Assembly (NCBI GenBank): GCA_900291925.1 | Contig: UWYS01000014.1 | Span: 620,001 to 684,000, forward strand | Source: Thecaphora thlaspeos | Lineage: Eukaryota > Basidiomycota > Ustilaginomycetes > Urocystidales > Glomosporiaceae | Reading direction: 5' to 3' | Length of the DNA stretch: 64,000 nucleotides | Shown: piece by piece, positions 10,843 to 22,322 of the stretch | Layout: each line of letters begins with the position of its first letter | Position numbering within the stretch: position 1 is the first letter of the stretch | The notes under the pieces: generated by a model | The model's input: only the letters and a program-made list of their open reading frames with translations | Told to the model about the DNA's origin: nothing | The model's database searches: none | Made by a program: the position numbers and the translations under genes

Positions 10843-13800
10843 TCTCTGGAACGTCAAGAGACGAGGCGACCAGGATGACAACGAACTCGATCGGCCGAGT
10901 GATCATTGAAGCAAGAGCAGGTCAGAAGGCGCATCCATCAAGAGACGAACAGATCGCATGTCGACCAAGGATGTGGGAGCATGTTGACCACCTACAAGCC
11001 CAATTCTCGAGAGCTGAAGCCACGAACTTGCCGCAAAGCAGCGATAAAGACCTCTTTGGCCCTCGCCATGCGCAGCGACATGCGTAGAGACTCGGTACAA
11101 ACGACTTGAGGATTGCTCGATACGGTAAGAGAAAAGCACGATCCAAGGTCTGCTCACACGAGACTTGGAGAATTTGGAGGGTACGATGGAAAGAGAGCAA
11201 CAAGCAGCAGCAGCGAACAGGGGACTCAGTCGCTGATCAACGGTTCGACGTCAAAGAGGGCAGGGTAGTAGTTCGTGACAGGAGGAATGGAAAGGGTGCC
11301 GAGAAAAGATTCTTGATTGTTGCCTGTCGACAGCGAGAAACGGGTGGCCTCTTGGAGCCTCGATTGACGCCTTGGATCGGGGGAGAAAGATCGCGCGCCC
11401 TCCCTCTATCTGGATGGTGGTGATGCCGTCCTCTCATCACTTGTACATGCCAACTAGCGATGATACAATGCAGAGCACAGAGAGGCGTATAAGCGGCGAC
11501 GGGTAAGTTTGTGAGTTCCCGAGAGATGAGACTGGCTACCGTGGTCGCAAAGCTGCAGCGGCATCGTACTCCGGCATCACTTACTCAGGGGTGACCGGCT
11601 AAGGCCCAAGTCGATCGCGACCTCGGCTGGTGCTTTTTTTTTTTTTGGGCAACACGACAATAGCGCAAGTCGTCAGCGGGATAGTCTTGCATGTACTGCG
11701 ACCAACCAAGATTTTGCTAACATTGTATTTCTTGTGGAAGGGGCAGGGCTAGCGATGACGACGCTAGCGACACGATCGCGACGAGGGTGGCGGCGAGGTG
11801 AAGGAAATGCATGATGCCTGCGTCTGGTATCGACGGGGGAAGTGGGAGCAGAGGCCTGGGTCAGCGTCGTGAGCAGCCCGCGGAACGACGACCGGCACGG
11901 AAGGTGGCGGCCCAACCGCCCTGTCACGAAGCCGAGGACCGCGAGGAGCTGCTGGCCCGCGTGTCGCGAAACCAGATCGCTCTGCTGTACGACTCACTTT
12001 TCTTTGGGGAGAGCGGGCTGGATACTTGCGTGTTACGATGAGATGCCTGGTAGTGAAGCCGATGGAGATGTCGTCTGATATGAGGCGGTGCAGTACTGGT
12101 CGGCGGGCTGGTTTGTGGGGAGGAGGGTGGACGTGGGAGAGGAAGATGGAAAGGGAGGGACCGAAATCTTTTGTACCGCTTTATGTGCCCTCCGTTCCCA
12201 AAGGGCCAGCGAGCAGAGAGGGAAACGGTCCGTGTTTGTTGAGGCGAGACTGAGTATCACAGGACCTGTCGACTGCTTACAAGTGACTACTAGCCCATGC
12301 AATGAGCCTTCGGGGCACCCGCGAAGAAGTACAATGGGGAGGCAGCAGGTTACGTGACGACGGAAAGGTGGGTTGAGGAAAATAGGGGGAACGAGTGGGT
12401 GCCAAGGTCCGGCCGCCGTCTATCAAAGGGACACGGACGACCGTGTGGCTTCGCCCCTTAGAGAGACTCTAAGCGCGCTGTGCAGCCGGCCGCCCCGACC
12501 TGGCCGAAGCATGCTGCTCGACGATGCCTGTCGCCGTTGCCGCCTCCGTCGCCGCCAGCGTCGCCTATAACAATCAAGCTGGAACGTGACAAAGCATGGA
12601 AGTCATCTGGCCCTCGACCAACGAAGCTACATACCCATCCGTCGCGGTGGGACATGCTGGGCGTAGCCTACGGCTCGACTACAGCGAATACATACCTCTT
12701 GGGCGTTCTGACGAGATTGATGAGGGGTTAATAGGTGCAAGAAGACGTTCGCACGTAGTGGTCAAAGCTTACAACGCCAGCCGATGGGTGCGCTACGCCC
12801 TCTTTTATTGTCGCGTGCCTCGCAAACCCCATCCGTCACGGGGTTGTACCAAAGCGGTGCTACTTTGTCGACGCAAGGTCGTGGACTTAACTGTTGGTGG
12901 GTGGACCGTTTTCACGCCCATTCACCGGTGTGCGTCACAATGGGCGGCATTGCTGCGCCACCTGCGCGAAAATAATGGAGAGGGGCCCCCTGTACTGGCC
13001 CATCTCCAGCGGTAGCGGCTCGGCTCCTTCTTGCATGGAGTAGGCTACGGAAGGGGTGAAGGCGCTCGCTTGTCGGTCGCCTTCTGGGTCGTTGGGTCGA
13101 CATCGGCTTGGCAACCCGTCTGGTTATGGAGCGATCACGTATCTAGCATCACGTAACTTCCAGCGCGTCGTTGACGACGTGACTTCTCTGTGGCTCGAGA
13201 GCAGGGGTTGCAACAGCGAAAATTCCGGCAACGCTCACTTTAAACGGAGGCCAGCTGTATCCTTCTCACTTGCTGCTCCTTGCGAAGACCGCTCAAGGCA
13301 AGCGGAACGCTCCGTCTCTCCGCCAAGAGCCTCCGCCTCGATGCACGCTTGAGGTCGGCCGAGGGGCGGATGCAGGCGCGGATGCAGGCGCGGATGGTAG
13401 CGTGCGTGCTGGAATACCTCGAATTAGACTTTTGGTATGGTTGCTCTTGATCCGTCTTCACAAAGCGGGCCGGCTAGCACGCAACTCTCACGCGGCGGTA
13501 GCACGGGCAACCCGTCGGGCCGCTCCGCCGGCTTACGGTGGTGTCGGAAGGGCGGCGACGGGGCCACGTGGGTGGAAAGTCCTAGACACCCGAAACGTCT
13601 CTCCCTGAGCCCATACGTGTTGCTCCTTCCTCTCTTGGCCTGCGGTTGCCAGGAACGCACTCGGAATTTGCCGACCGGAGTGCCGTGGGAATGTACCACG
13701 GGGCAAAACAGGTTGAAACGAGAGGTTATGACCCTCAGAGATTGCTGTGATTCGCGATATGAGTACAACTTGAGCGGTAGAGAACAGAGAACAGATGTCG

Positions 13801-13860
13801 GAAGGTTCGAGACGGGTGGCGAGCGGGTTTGGGGGCGGGGGATGAGTATCGAAAGAGCCA
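10843..13860. other. 3-kb gap without a confirmed gene
   Basis: I find no family I recognise. It contains a candidate secreted peptide on the minus strand (11717-11812), an ATG-started plus-strand frame of 139 codons at 12596-13015 without family resemblance, a 76-codon plus-strand frame at 11811-12041, a run of about 14 T near 11634-11646, and a short 12-bp tandem repeat near 13370-13398. Small multi-exon genes like the neighbouring SUMO-like gene could be hidden here. Confidence 0.4.
11717..11812 (-). CDS. Candidate small secreted peptide (signal peptide only)
   Basis: An ATG-started frame of 31 residues reading MHFLHLAATLVAIVSLASSS, then LALPLPQEIQC and stop. It is a textbook signal peptide: basic/polar n-region, hydrophobic core, and an ALPLP-type end. 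The peptide may continue through splicing: a possible GTTAGC donor just before the stop could join an in-phase exon further left, but that donor is weak. It could be the first exon of a small secreted protein, or a chance frame. No homologue is known to me. Confidence 0.25.
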   Translation of the reverse strand: MHFLHLAATLVAIVSLASSSLALPLPQEIQC

Positions 13861-14780
13861 TCATGCCGTGTTTCTGAGGACTGCGAGAGAGTGGGTCAGA
13901 CACATGTGTAGGCAGTCAGCGGTCAGCCTCGAGTTCCGACAACGGCGGCCGCCAAATTCCCTCCTCGGACAGGGCGTAGCGCAGATCGTCGGACCGAACT
14001 TACCTAGCACTACAGAGTCACCTCGCAGGAACATCTTGGAGATGAAGCGATCCTTCTGCGATGCGGAACGGGCCGGAGAGGATGTCAGCAATCGAGAAAA
14101 AGAGGTACGGGCGGATCAGCCGCAGCACGTCACAGCTCGGCGTCGTCCTGTGGCTGGGACAGAGTTCACTTTCTACTCACGTTTACTGGCTTCTTTCCCT
14201 TTCCCTTTGGCACCTCGGTCCACATCTGCGAAAGGAAGGCGGAGTAAGACGAAGCAGAGAGAGCCCAACGTTAGCTTTCCACGACGCGCTCCATATGGGA
14301 GTTAGAACGCTGTGAGAAGGATCGCCCTCCCCCTCGGGCACTGCCCTTTCGGCGAGCTGCCCTCCGACACCAGGCTCGGCGCGACCCGATGCGACCCAAC
14401 GCCACGCGACGTAGCCCACTCACCTCTTTCACGTTCTCAAGGACCATGTTCGAGTGCCTGTCAAAGGCCTTGACCCGCGCCAGTAGCTTCTTGTTGTTCC
14501 GCAGCGAGATGAGGATCTGCGTGTGGTTGCGCACCGATTGCTGAAGCACCGAGAGCGGTCCCTGGCTGATCTCATATTGCTCGAGCTCGCGGATCTGCAC
14601 CTCGGTCAGCTCCGACTTGGGCGTATTGAGGAACTGGCTGTCACGGAAAGGGGTGGGGGCGGCGGAGGCGACGGCAAGAGAAGCAGAGTAGTGTCGGTCA
14701 GCACGAAACACAGACACACGAGCAACAGGAAGAGTTGATAGGCTTTTCGAGTGGTGTACAGAACGCGCTGCTCACCTCAT
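13861..14780 (-). CDS. SMD2: Small nuclear ribonucleoprotein Sm D2
   Basis: Core Sm-ring protein of spliceosomal U1, U2, U4 and U5 snRNPs. Five exons (minus): 14780-14776, 14637-14424, 14225-14181, 14055-14004, 13880-13861, giving 111 residues. The sequence starts [14 protein letters not shown] and continues [72 protein letters not shown]; both Sm motifs are present and length equals the family norm. The first coding exon is just ATGAG (5 nt), completed by C from exon 2. All four introns have GT-AG borders (GTGAGC, GTGAGT, GTGAGT, GTAAGT donors). It is divergent from the glutamyl-tRNA synthetase gene. Confidence 0.93.
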
Positions 14781-15268
14781 TGTGCTCTGTGTCCTGGGCG
14801 ATGCGATGCGGCGTGGTATGTGGGATGGAGGAGGCGGAGTCGGAGTCTGCTGATGCTGTCGGCGTTAATTGCTGCGTTGTGGTAGTGGTGGTGATGGTAG
14901 TGGTGATGAATGTGATGGGCAATCGAGACCGCCCATGCGCCGCCGCCGTCTGCCGCGAAATGTCAAAGCACGCTCCGATCACAAGGCCCGCTTCTGAAGG
15001 TTGGCACTCGGAGAATGGGGTCAGCTGAATAGAAAGGGAGCCGTGTAGCAGATTTAAACACGCTTTTCTAGTCTCAATCAATTATGACCGCTGCAGATAA
15101 AAGTGGCCGAGACGCAACCGCTGCCCACCCCTGGTGCGAGGAGTCAAAGATGGAGGGAGGTAAAGGCAAAGGAGAGCTTCCGCTGCTCGGACCCCGACCT
15201 TGACTCTTGACCTCGACTCATCACCACAAATCATCCCCCCTCGCCCTCACAGCATTGCTTGGCCGATC
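14781..15268. promoter_or_regulatory. Divergent intergenic region SMD2 / glutamyl-tRNA synthetase
   Basis: About 490 bp between opposite start codons, containing a GTGGTGATGGTGGT-like repeat and presumed promoters for both genes. No coding signal. Confidence 0.5.
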
Positions 15269-18130
15269 ATGTCGTCTCCAACAGCAGCGCCACCCACCCT
15301 GAAGCTCGACCCTTCGGCAAAGGTCGCCCCGCTGGCCCCCATCGCCCTCGCCAAGCTCATCGGTCAGAAGAACGCCCAGCCCGTCGCGATCGACTTCGAG
15401 GACGCCGTCGTCCCCTCGCTCCAGCTCGCATCAGGACAGAAGGTCGAAGGCTACCTCAACATCATCCGCGAGCTCGCTAGCGGCTGGACACACCAGGGCC
15501 TCAGCGGCAAGGACAAGGACCAGTCCGCCCAGGTACGTATCCGCTCCGGCTTCCCCACCCTATGAAGCCGCTTCCTGAAAGGCAGCTGACAGATCGTGCC
15601 CCCGCTCCTCGTCGCCTCCCCCGCCCGCAGGTCGACCTCTTCATCTCTCAGGGTGATAACCTGGCCCTGGCTTCGTTCCAGGCCGCCACCGCGATCGCCG
15701 ACAACCTTGACCAGCACCTCGCCCTCCGCACATACCTCGTCGGACACGTTCTCACCGCCGCCGACCTCGCCGTCTGGAGCGGCATCCGCGCCTCGTCGCC
15801 CGTCATTGGCCTGGTCAAGCAGGGCCTCCATAGCCACCTCAAACGATGGTTCGAGCACATCGACTCGCTTCCCGCGGCCTCGGAGGCGCTCGTCACTTTC
15901 GCCGACGCCAAGGCCGACAAGTTCAAGAACAAGAAGACGGCCGCCGGTTTCGACCTCTTCCTCAAGGACGTCAAGGAAGGCGAAGTCGTCACCCGCTTCC
16001 CGCCGGAGCCTTCAGGCTACCTCCACGTCGGCCACGCCAAGGCCGCCATCCTCAACCAATACTTTGCCCGCCAGTACAAGGGTCGGCTGATCATCCGCTT
16101 CGACGACACCAACCCGAGCAAGGAGAAGACCGAGTTTGAGGACTCGATTATCGAGGACCTCAAGCTGCTCGGCATCCAGGGCGACGTCACCAGCCACACG
16201 TCCGACTACTTTGACACGCTCTACAAGCTAGCCATCCAGCTGATCCGGGACGGCAAGGCGTACTGCGACGACACGCTCCAGGAGGAGATGCGCGCTCAGC
16301 GCATGGACGGCATCGCCAGCAAGCGCCGCGATGCCTCGATCGAGGAGAACCTGGCGCGCTTCGCCGAGATGTCGATGGGCAGCCAGGAGGGCCGCAAGTG
16401 GTGCCTGCGCGCCAAGATGAGCGTCGACGACCCCAACAAGGCGTTGCGCGACCCCGTTGTCTACCGCTGCAACGCCGATGTCATCCACCACCGCACCGGC
16501 GACAAGTGGAAGGTCTACCCGACCTACGACTTTGCCTGCCCTGTGGTTGACAGCATCGAGGGCGTGACCCACGCGCTCAGGACCAACGAGTACCGCGACC
16601 GCAACCCGCAGTACCAGTGGATGCTCGACGCGCTCAAGCTGCGCAAGGTCGAGATCTGGGACTTTGGCCGCCTCAACTTTGTCTACACGCTGTTGAGCAA
16701 GCGCAAGCTGCAGTGGTTCGTCGACAACGGCCATGTCTCCGGCTGGGACGACCCCCGCTTCCCCACTGTCCGCGGCATCCGCCGCCGCGGCATGACGATT
16801 GAGACGATCCAGGAGTTTATCCTCGCTACGGGCCCCTCGCAGCAGACCATCAACATGGAGTGGGACAGCATCTGGACGATCAACAAGCGCCACATCGACC
16901 CCGTCGTCCCGCGCTTCACTGCGCTTGACAAGCAGGGACTCGTCAAGTGCACTGTCGCCGGCGCGCCCAGCCTCGAGGAGCGCCGGGTGCCCAAGCACAA
17001 GAAGAACCCGGACCTCGGCGAAAAGACGACGGTGTTCGACAGCGTCATCTACATCGAGCAGGAGGACGCCAAGTCGTTCGCCGACAATGAGGAGGTGACG
17101 ATGATGGACTGGGGCAACGTATTTGTCCGCAGCAGGAAGGTGGGCGCCGACGGCCAGATTGAGTCGATGGAGATGGACGCCAACCTCGACGGCGACTTCA
17201 AGAAGACCAAGAAGAAGGTCACCTGGCTCGCCAAGAGCGCCAACCGACCCTTGATCGAGGTCACGCTGCTCGACTTCGACTACCTCATCACCAAGAAGAA
17301 ACTGGAGGAGGAGGACAAGTTTGAGGACTTTATCACGCCGCAGTCCGAGTTCCGTTCCGAGGCTTTTGCCGACTTCAACGTCACTGAGCTGGTCGAGGGA
17401 GCTCAGATCCAGTTTGAGCGCAAGGGTTACTTTGTGCTGGACAAGGTGCAGGGCAAGGATGGCAAGCGAGAGTTTATCAAGATCCCCGACGGTCGACAGG
17501 CATCGAGCGCCTCCAAGGCTGCACCGGACGTCGACACGGAGAAGAAAAAGGCCGCTGCTGCCGCTGCGCGTGCCGAAAAGGCGGCCGTCAAGGCCAAGAA
17601 GGAGGCGGAAAAGGCAAAGAAGAAGCAGCAAAAGGCCCTAGAGCGCGGCGATGGCGTCGATTACGTTGCGGGGGCGGTGACGGCTAGTGTCGCGACGGGC
17701 GTGGCAGCTGCGGCGGGAGGCGTGGCGACCGTCGCCAAGATGGTCGATGGTGCTGGCGAGCAGCAGCAGGAGGGTGAGAAGAACAAGGAGCAAGGTGCAA
17801 AGGTGATCGATGACAAGACGAAAAAGATCCCCATGTACGATTACCCCAAGGTGGTCGCGTACGACGAAACGCCCGCTAAGAGTGAGTAACGGCCCTCGCT
17901 TCGCCTCTTTCGATGCGTTGCGGTGCAAAGGGAGCCAGAACAAGCTGATTTACTCCCCCTCTTCTTCCTCTTCTTCCCCCGCTCGACATACAACAGCAGG
18001 CAAGGCGGTCGACGGCGGTAATGCTCAGACGGAAGGCGCCAAGGTGATCGATGGCCAGGCAAAGAGGGTGCCCATGTACGACTACCCCAAGGTGGTCCAG
18101 TACGATGAGACGTCTGCCAAAAGTCAGTAG
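15269..18130 (+). CDS. GUS1: Glutamyl-tRNA synthetase, cytosolic
   Basis: Class I synthetase charging tRNA-Glu. Exons 15269-15532, 15631-17881, 18000-18130 (881 residues). Residues 1-200 form a GST-like domain as in the fungal enzyme that docks to Arc1-type cofactors. The catalytic domain begins near residue 205 with RFPPEPSGYLHVGHAKAA (HIGH-type signature). The KMSKS-type signature is LLSKRKLQWFVD. After the anticodon-binding domain comes a Lys/Ala-rich charged tail. The extreme C-terminus is duplicated: GAKVID..MYDYPKVV.YDET.AKS occurs at the end of exon 2 and again in exon 3. Failure to splice the last intron stops the protein after the first copy (AKSE), while splicing gives both copies (ending AKSQ). 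The final acceptor is CAGCAG, so one residue may vary. Confidence 0.95.
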
Positions 18131-18724
18131 ATAGCAGCACGCGGCGTTGCGTCATGGTGCAAAGGCGCGAGATACACACATGCTCTGCTTGATGTAACGT
18201 CAGACTGCATGGTAGTGGAGATGTAGGAGAGGCTTGATGAATACTACCACCACGGAGCCGGTGTTGATTCGATATCGTTTGTTTTGACCCTCTCGCCGAC
18301 ATGTCCAGAGAGGTGAAGAGTGCCCCTCGGCTGGTCGACGAACCAAACTTTCTAACACGCCGCGTGAGATGCGGCGCACTTGGCAGCAGATGGATAGGTT
18401 GCCCACTCCAGCGCGGCGGAAAAGCCTCTCCGTGATGCGACAGGCAACCATCGTTGCACCTTACGGTCATAGCATGATGGCAGATACCTTCCCTATAGGC
18501 GAAGATCTCGCCAATGCGGTAAAGCCATCTAGACAGTGAAGGCGGACTTCAAGCAGGCGCAAAGATTGGAAATCGTCGCCGAAAGAAGATAATGTGTAGT
18601 GTAGAATTGAAACAATTTCAACGTCGATATGATGCGAGCGCAACGATCGGTCTGAGCTAACGTAAAACATTCGGGAGCGAGACGGATAGAGAAGACGATC
18701 GAAGTCCGGGATGGCTTTGAGGGA
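18131..18724. other. Convergent 3' region
   Basis: About 590 bp between the stop codons of the glutamyl-tRNA synthetase and the USA1-like gene. No gene or RNA recognised; presumed 3' UTRs and terminators. Confidence 0.5.
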
Positions 18725-21692
18725 TCAGAAGAAGTCTAGATCTCCACCCTGCTCTGCCTCGTCGTCGGCCCTGGCCGCGGCTCTGATAGCGTCGGCATCC
18801 CTCCCGTCCAAATCGGCCGCGGCCGCTCCACCCCTCCTCCTCCTCAAGATCCTCTCTGAGTAATCGCTCAACACCTTACTCTCCCCGCTAGCACCCGCTT
18901 CTTCATGTCCGATGCTGGCTCCCTGCTGACTGTCACGCTCACCCGATCCCTCACTCTCCATCTGCTGTCTCTTCATCTCTCTAATCTTCTCCCTTCTCTC
19001 CTCCTGCCTCCTAACCGCCTCTCGCACAGTATCTTCCCTCTCTTCGATGGCCCTTCGTCGTTTCATCTCAATGTCCGGTACCATTGTCGCAAAGAACAAG
19101 ACGAGCGGCACGACGACGAGGTGGAAGAACCGTCCTCGTCGTATTTCGGCGCGAGATCGGGCGGGAGAGCCGGAGGGTGGAAGGAGACCGAGGTCGACGT
19201 CCTCCGAGTCCATGCCGATGTAGGCGATGCGCTCAAGCCAGTGCTCAGCGTTGTACAGCGAAAGGTGAGCGGTGCTGTAGCGGCGTGGTGCGTGGACCGG
19301 CGGGAGCGGTGCGAGCGGGTCGAGGGCGCCGTCGTTGCTGCCCTCAGCGGCAGAGGCGGCAGCAGCGGGTGGCGAAGCGCGAGGGACGTCGGCGCCGGCC
19401 GCTCTCTCAACATTCCCTCCAACGCCAGCTCCCTGTTGGTCGGCGGCAGGTCTAGCAGCAGCGGCCGCCTGGCGCATGCGGGCCGCGAGGCGCTGCTCGG
19501 TCCGGCGTTTGACCATCTTGACGGCTTCCCAGACGACGTAGAGCGTCGCGGCGGCCATCATTGAGTACCGCTTGAGGTTCGATGCGTTTCGACCAAAGAC
19601 GTACAGCATGATGCCTAGCTTAAGCCCCAGGAAGAAGAGCGGAATCATCATCGAAAAGATCTCGTTCCACGTTAGTTCCGCCAGGCCGAGGAACGTGGTG
19701 CGTACCGAGTCTGGAATGAGGTTGGCCACGGTCACTGCGAGCCCCGGCGCCGGTGGGCGGGCGGCCCAGGGGTTGACGCCCGGCTGCCGGTGCTGCTCGT
19801 GCGGTTCGCCGCCTCCAGGAGGTGCGCCTACGATGAGCACGTTGGTCGGCATCGTCCCGCTCGAGCTAAAAACGCCGGTCGGCGCGGTTGTCGAGGGATC
19901 AGAGAGCAGGTTGGCGTGGAGCGTCAGGCTGTTGAGCGACTTGACGGTTGACGCGAGGCGCTCCATCCTGCTGAGGAGCTGCGACATGGCCGCGCTCCTC
20001 TGCTGGTCCGCGGGCCGGACGGCGAGCTGGAGCAGGTAAGGGAGACCGTTGCACTGCACCTCGTGGTATAGGTACTGGAGGTTCTTGCCATCGACGGCGT
20101 CCTGCTCGCAGTCGAGAGGCGGCATCTCGATGGGATCCCAGCCGAAGAGTTCGCTCTCGACTGAGCGGGCCAGCGAGAGGCGTTCGTCATCTTGGTCTTG
20201 GTCTTGGTCTTCGTCGGAGTCGTAGGCATCATCAAGCTCGACATCGTCGGAGTCGACGACCGAGACGCTGGCCTTGAGGCCCTGGCCGAGCTTGGAGGTA
20301 ACGCCAAACTGTCCCTTCTGGCTTGCCTTGTAGAGGCGTCGGTATTGCTCCAGGTAGAGGTCGTGGACAAGGATGGCCGAATCTACCAGCAAAGGGTAGT
20401 TGGAGGGCGCGGTGGCCATAAATATCTGCCTGAAGCGGTCGTTGTCGCCACTACCGTCGTGATTTGATGCGATGAACTTCGTGGGCAGGGCAAAGTCGGC
20501 CACCGTGGTGTCCCACCACGCGCCGCCGCCGAAACCGTGCATGGCGGAAGCGTCAGGGGGTGCGCTGTGCGTCGGCTTCTCACGCCGCGAAGGTGTTGTC
20601 GAGGCGTTGGCAGGCGTGGCACTGCTACTGCTGCTGGTGCTGCTGTCACTGCTGTTACTGGCGGTGCGACGGCTGTTGCGACTGTTGCGGCTTGCCGACA
20701 AGGCGGGATGATGGAGTTCCGGAAGAGGGGATGTCTGCAATGTCGGCGAGGTCCTCGGCGACTGGAGAGGTGACTGCGTTGGCACGGTGCTAAAGTAGGG
20801 CGAGGACAGCTCTCGCAGGCCGGGGGTGACGAGTGGGGAAGAGACGGGTAGCTGGCGGAGGTACGAGCTGCGCCGCGAAGGGGTGGGGCGGTTTTTGGGG
20901 TCGAGCCAGGCGTCTGGGCGGATGACTAGATGCACCGAGGTGGGCTCATTCGGATCAGTCTGCAGATACGTGGCGAAGTGCAGGCGCCGTCGACGGGGTG
21001 GGGGGTCGGTGGGTGGGTCCGTGACGTGGTAGCGCAGACAGGGGGGGGGGGCAGAAGTCAGGAGGCTCGAGCGTAAGTCTGATGTGCGCGGGCGGTGGAG
21101 CTTGTGTGGGAGCAGCAGGAAGGCTGTGCCATGGCGCTGCGTTACTCACGCCGGTGGTCAGGCCGCGGACGGTCTCGTCGTCGCTGAGCAGGCGGCCGCC
21201 GCGGATGAAGCGGAGGCCCTGCGCCTTTGGCTTGCCCGGCCAGGTGCGCTCGATGCTCTGCTTGATCTGGAGGATGGTGCTGTCCGGGTGAAAGCGGAAC
21301 AGCACCGAGTCGCGGACGAGCGAGGGGCACTTTACGGAGAGCAGCACGCCTTCTTCGCCCAGGTTGGCCGAGATGTCGAGAGCGCTGAGGCTCGGAGCGC
21401 AGCTCATAGGCGCACTGCCAGGCGTCGATGGCGAGCCGGGAAAGTGGCTGCTACTGCTGCTGCTGGCAGGGAAGGGCCTGCTTTGAGGGGCATTGTAGGA
21501 ACGGTCGCGCTGAGACTCGACGAACGGGTTGCTGGCGGCCGACGAGGAGGCGGCGGGCGAGCCCATCGCGTTGGAGTCGGCCGCAGAAGGTCCGGCCTGA
21601 GCGTGATGCTGCTCGTTATGGCTGCCGGAAGAGTGGCGGAGCGTCGAAGAGCGATGAAATTGTGGATCGCCCGGGTTGATTGGGGACGACAT
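18725..21692 (-). CDS. USA1: USA1/HERP-like ubiquitin-like ER membrane protein
   Basis: Likely scaffold of the HRD1 ubiquitin ligase in ER-associated degradation. Two exons (minus): 21692-21150 and 21100-18725, 972 residues; the intron is 49 nt (GTGAGT to AAG). Residues 1-105 are Ser/Pro-rich. A ubiquitin-like fold follows: LSVKCPSLVRDSVLFRF, ILQIKQSIERTWPGKPKAQG, LRFIRGGRLLSDDETVRGLT, and after the intron LRYHVTDP and VHLVIRPDAW. This is the order seen in HERP proteins. Further on are SNYPLLVDSAILVHDLYLEQ and a hydrophobic pair EIFSMMIPLFFLGLKLGIML and SMMAAATLYVVWEAV, then another membrane-like segment FFHLVVVPLVLFFATMVP. The C-terminus is charged. The UBL-plus-membrane architecture is clear; naming it USA1 rather than another UBL ER protein is inference. 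Confidence 0.65.
20191..20216 (-). repeat. Hexamer repeat encoding Asp-Gln
   Basis: A TTGGTC hexamer repeats in the USA1-like coding sequence and yields a DQDQDQD acidic stretch. Confidence 0.8.
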
Positions 21693-22322
21693 CGTGTGGG
21701 GGCTGCAAGGCGAGAGCTGCTCAGCTGTGCGAAAGTGTACCGAGAAGCAGACGTCCGGTCTCCTTTGGGTGCAGCGCCGCGGTTATTGGTCGGGATCGCG
21801 ACAAGCTGCGTGAGGTCGGGAAAAAGGGAAAGGCGCCAGCGGGGGTGCCGAGGTCTCGGGAGCCTCTCCGAACGTTCGTGACGGCGGAAGTCGGGGTGAC
21901 GATAGAGTGGCGGCGGAAGCGGTGGTGGTGCGATGTGCTGAGGTGATGACTTGCTTCTCCAGCCTTCTCGACGACGGTTGCTTGCGGGCAGGGATGGAGG
22001 CGGAAGGCGCCGACACGCGAGGGTTGGCTTTCGGTGGTGTCCGGCCGGGCGGGTGCAGGGCTCGACGCTGTCTCGCGCCGCCAAGAAGCTCAGGCGCAAT
22101 CAGCCAGGCGCACGGGTCGACGTGGAGGCCTGCAAGCTTCCAGTTTGTCGCTTCGCCCTCAACCTCAGCCTCAACCTAACTAATCCAGCACCCCTTTTCC
22201 TCTGTCTCAAGTGATAGCGTATTTGGCACGCCTCGTCACACCCTTCACAACCTCGGACCGTCGCCGCTCGCCGCTCGCTGTTCATCAACCGGATCGACCG
22301 ACGAGCATTCGGATCCTGCGAC
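21693..22322. promoter_or_regulatory. Divergent intergenic region USA1-like / VPS28
   Basis: About 630 bp between opposite start codons. No coding signal; presumed shared promoter region. Confidence 0.5.

Noticed and set aside
12596..13015. 139-codon ATG-started frame
   Set aside because: It resembles no family, no supporting splice or regulatory context is seen, and its composition is like the surrounding non-coding DNA. Kept only as a note in the gap entry.
16228..17631. 467-codon antisense frame opposite glutamyl-tRNA synthetase
   Set aside because: It is the mirror of a strongly codon-biased gene; Leu/Val/Asp-rich periodic composition is typical of antisense shadows.
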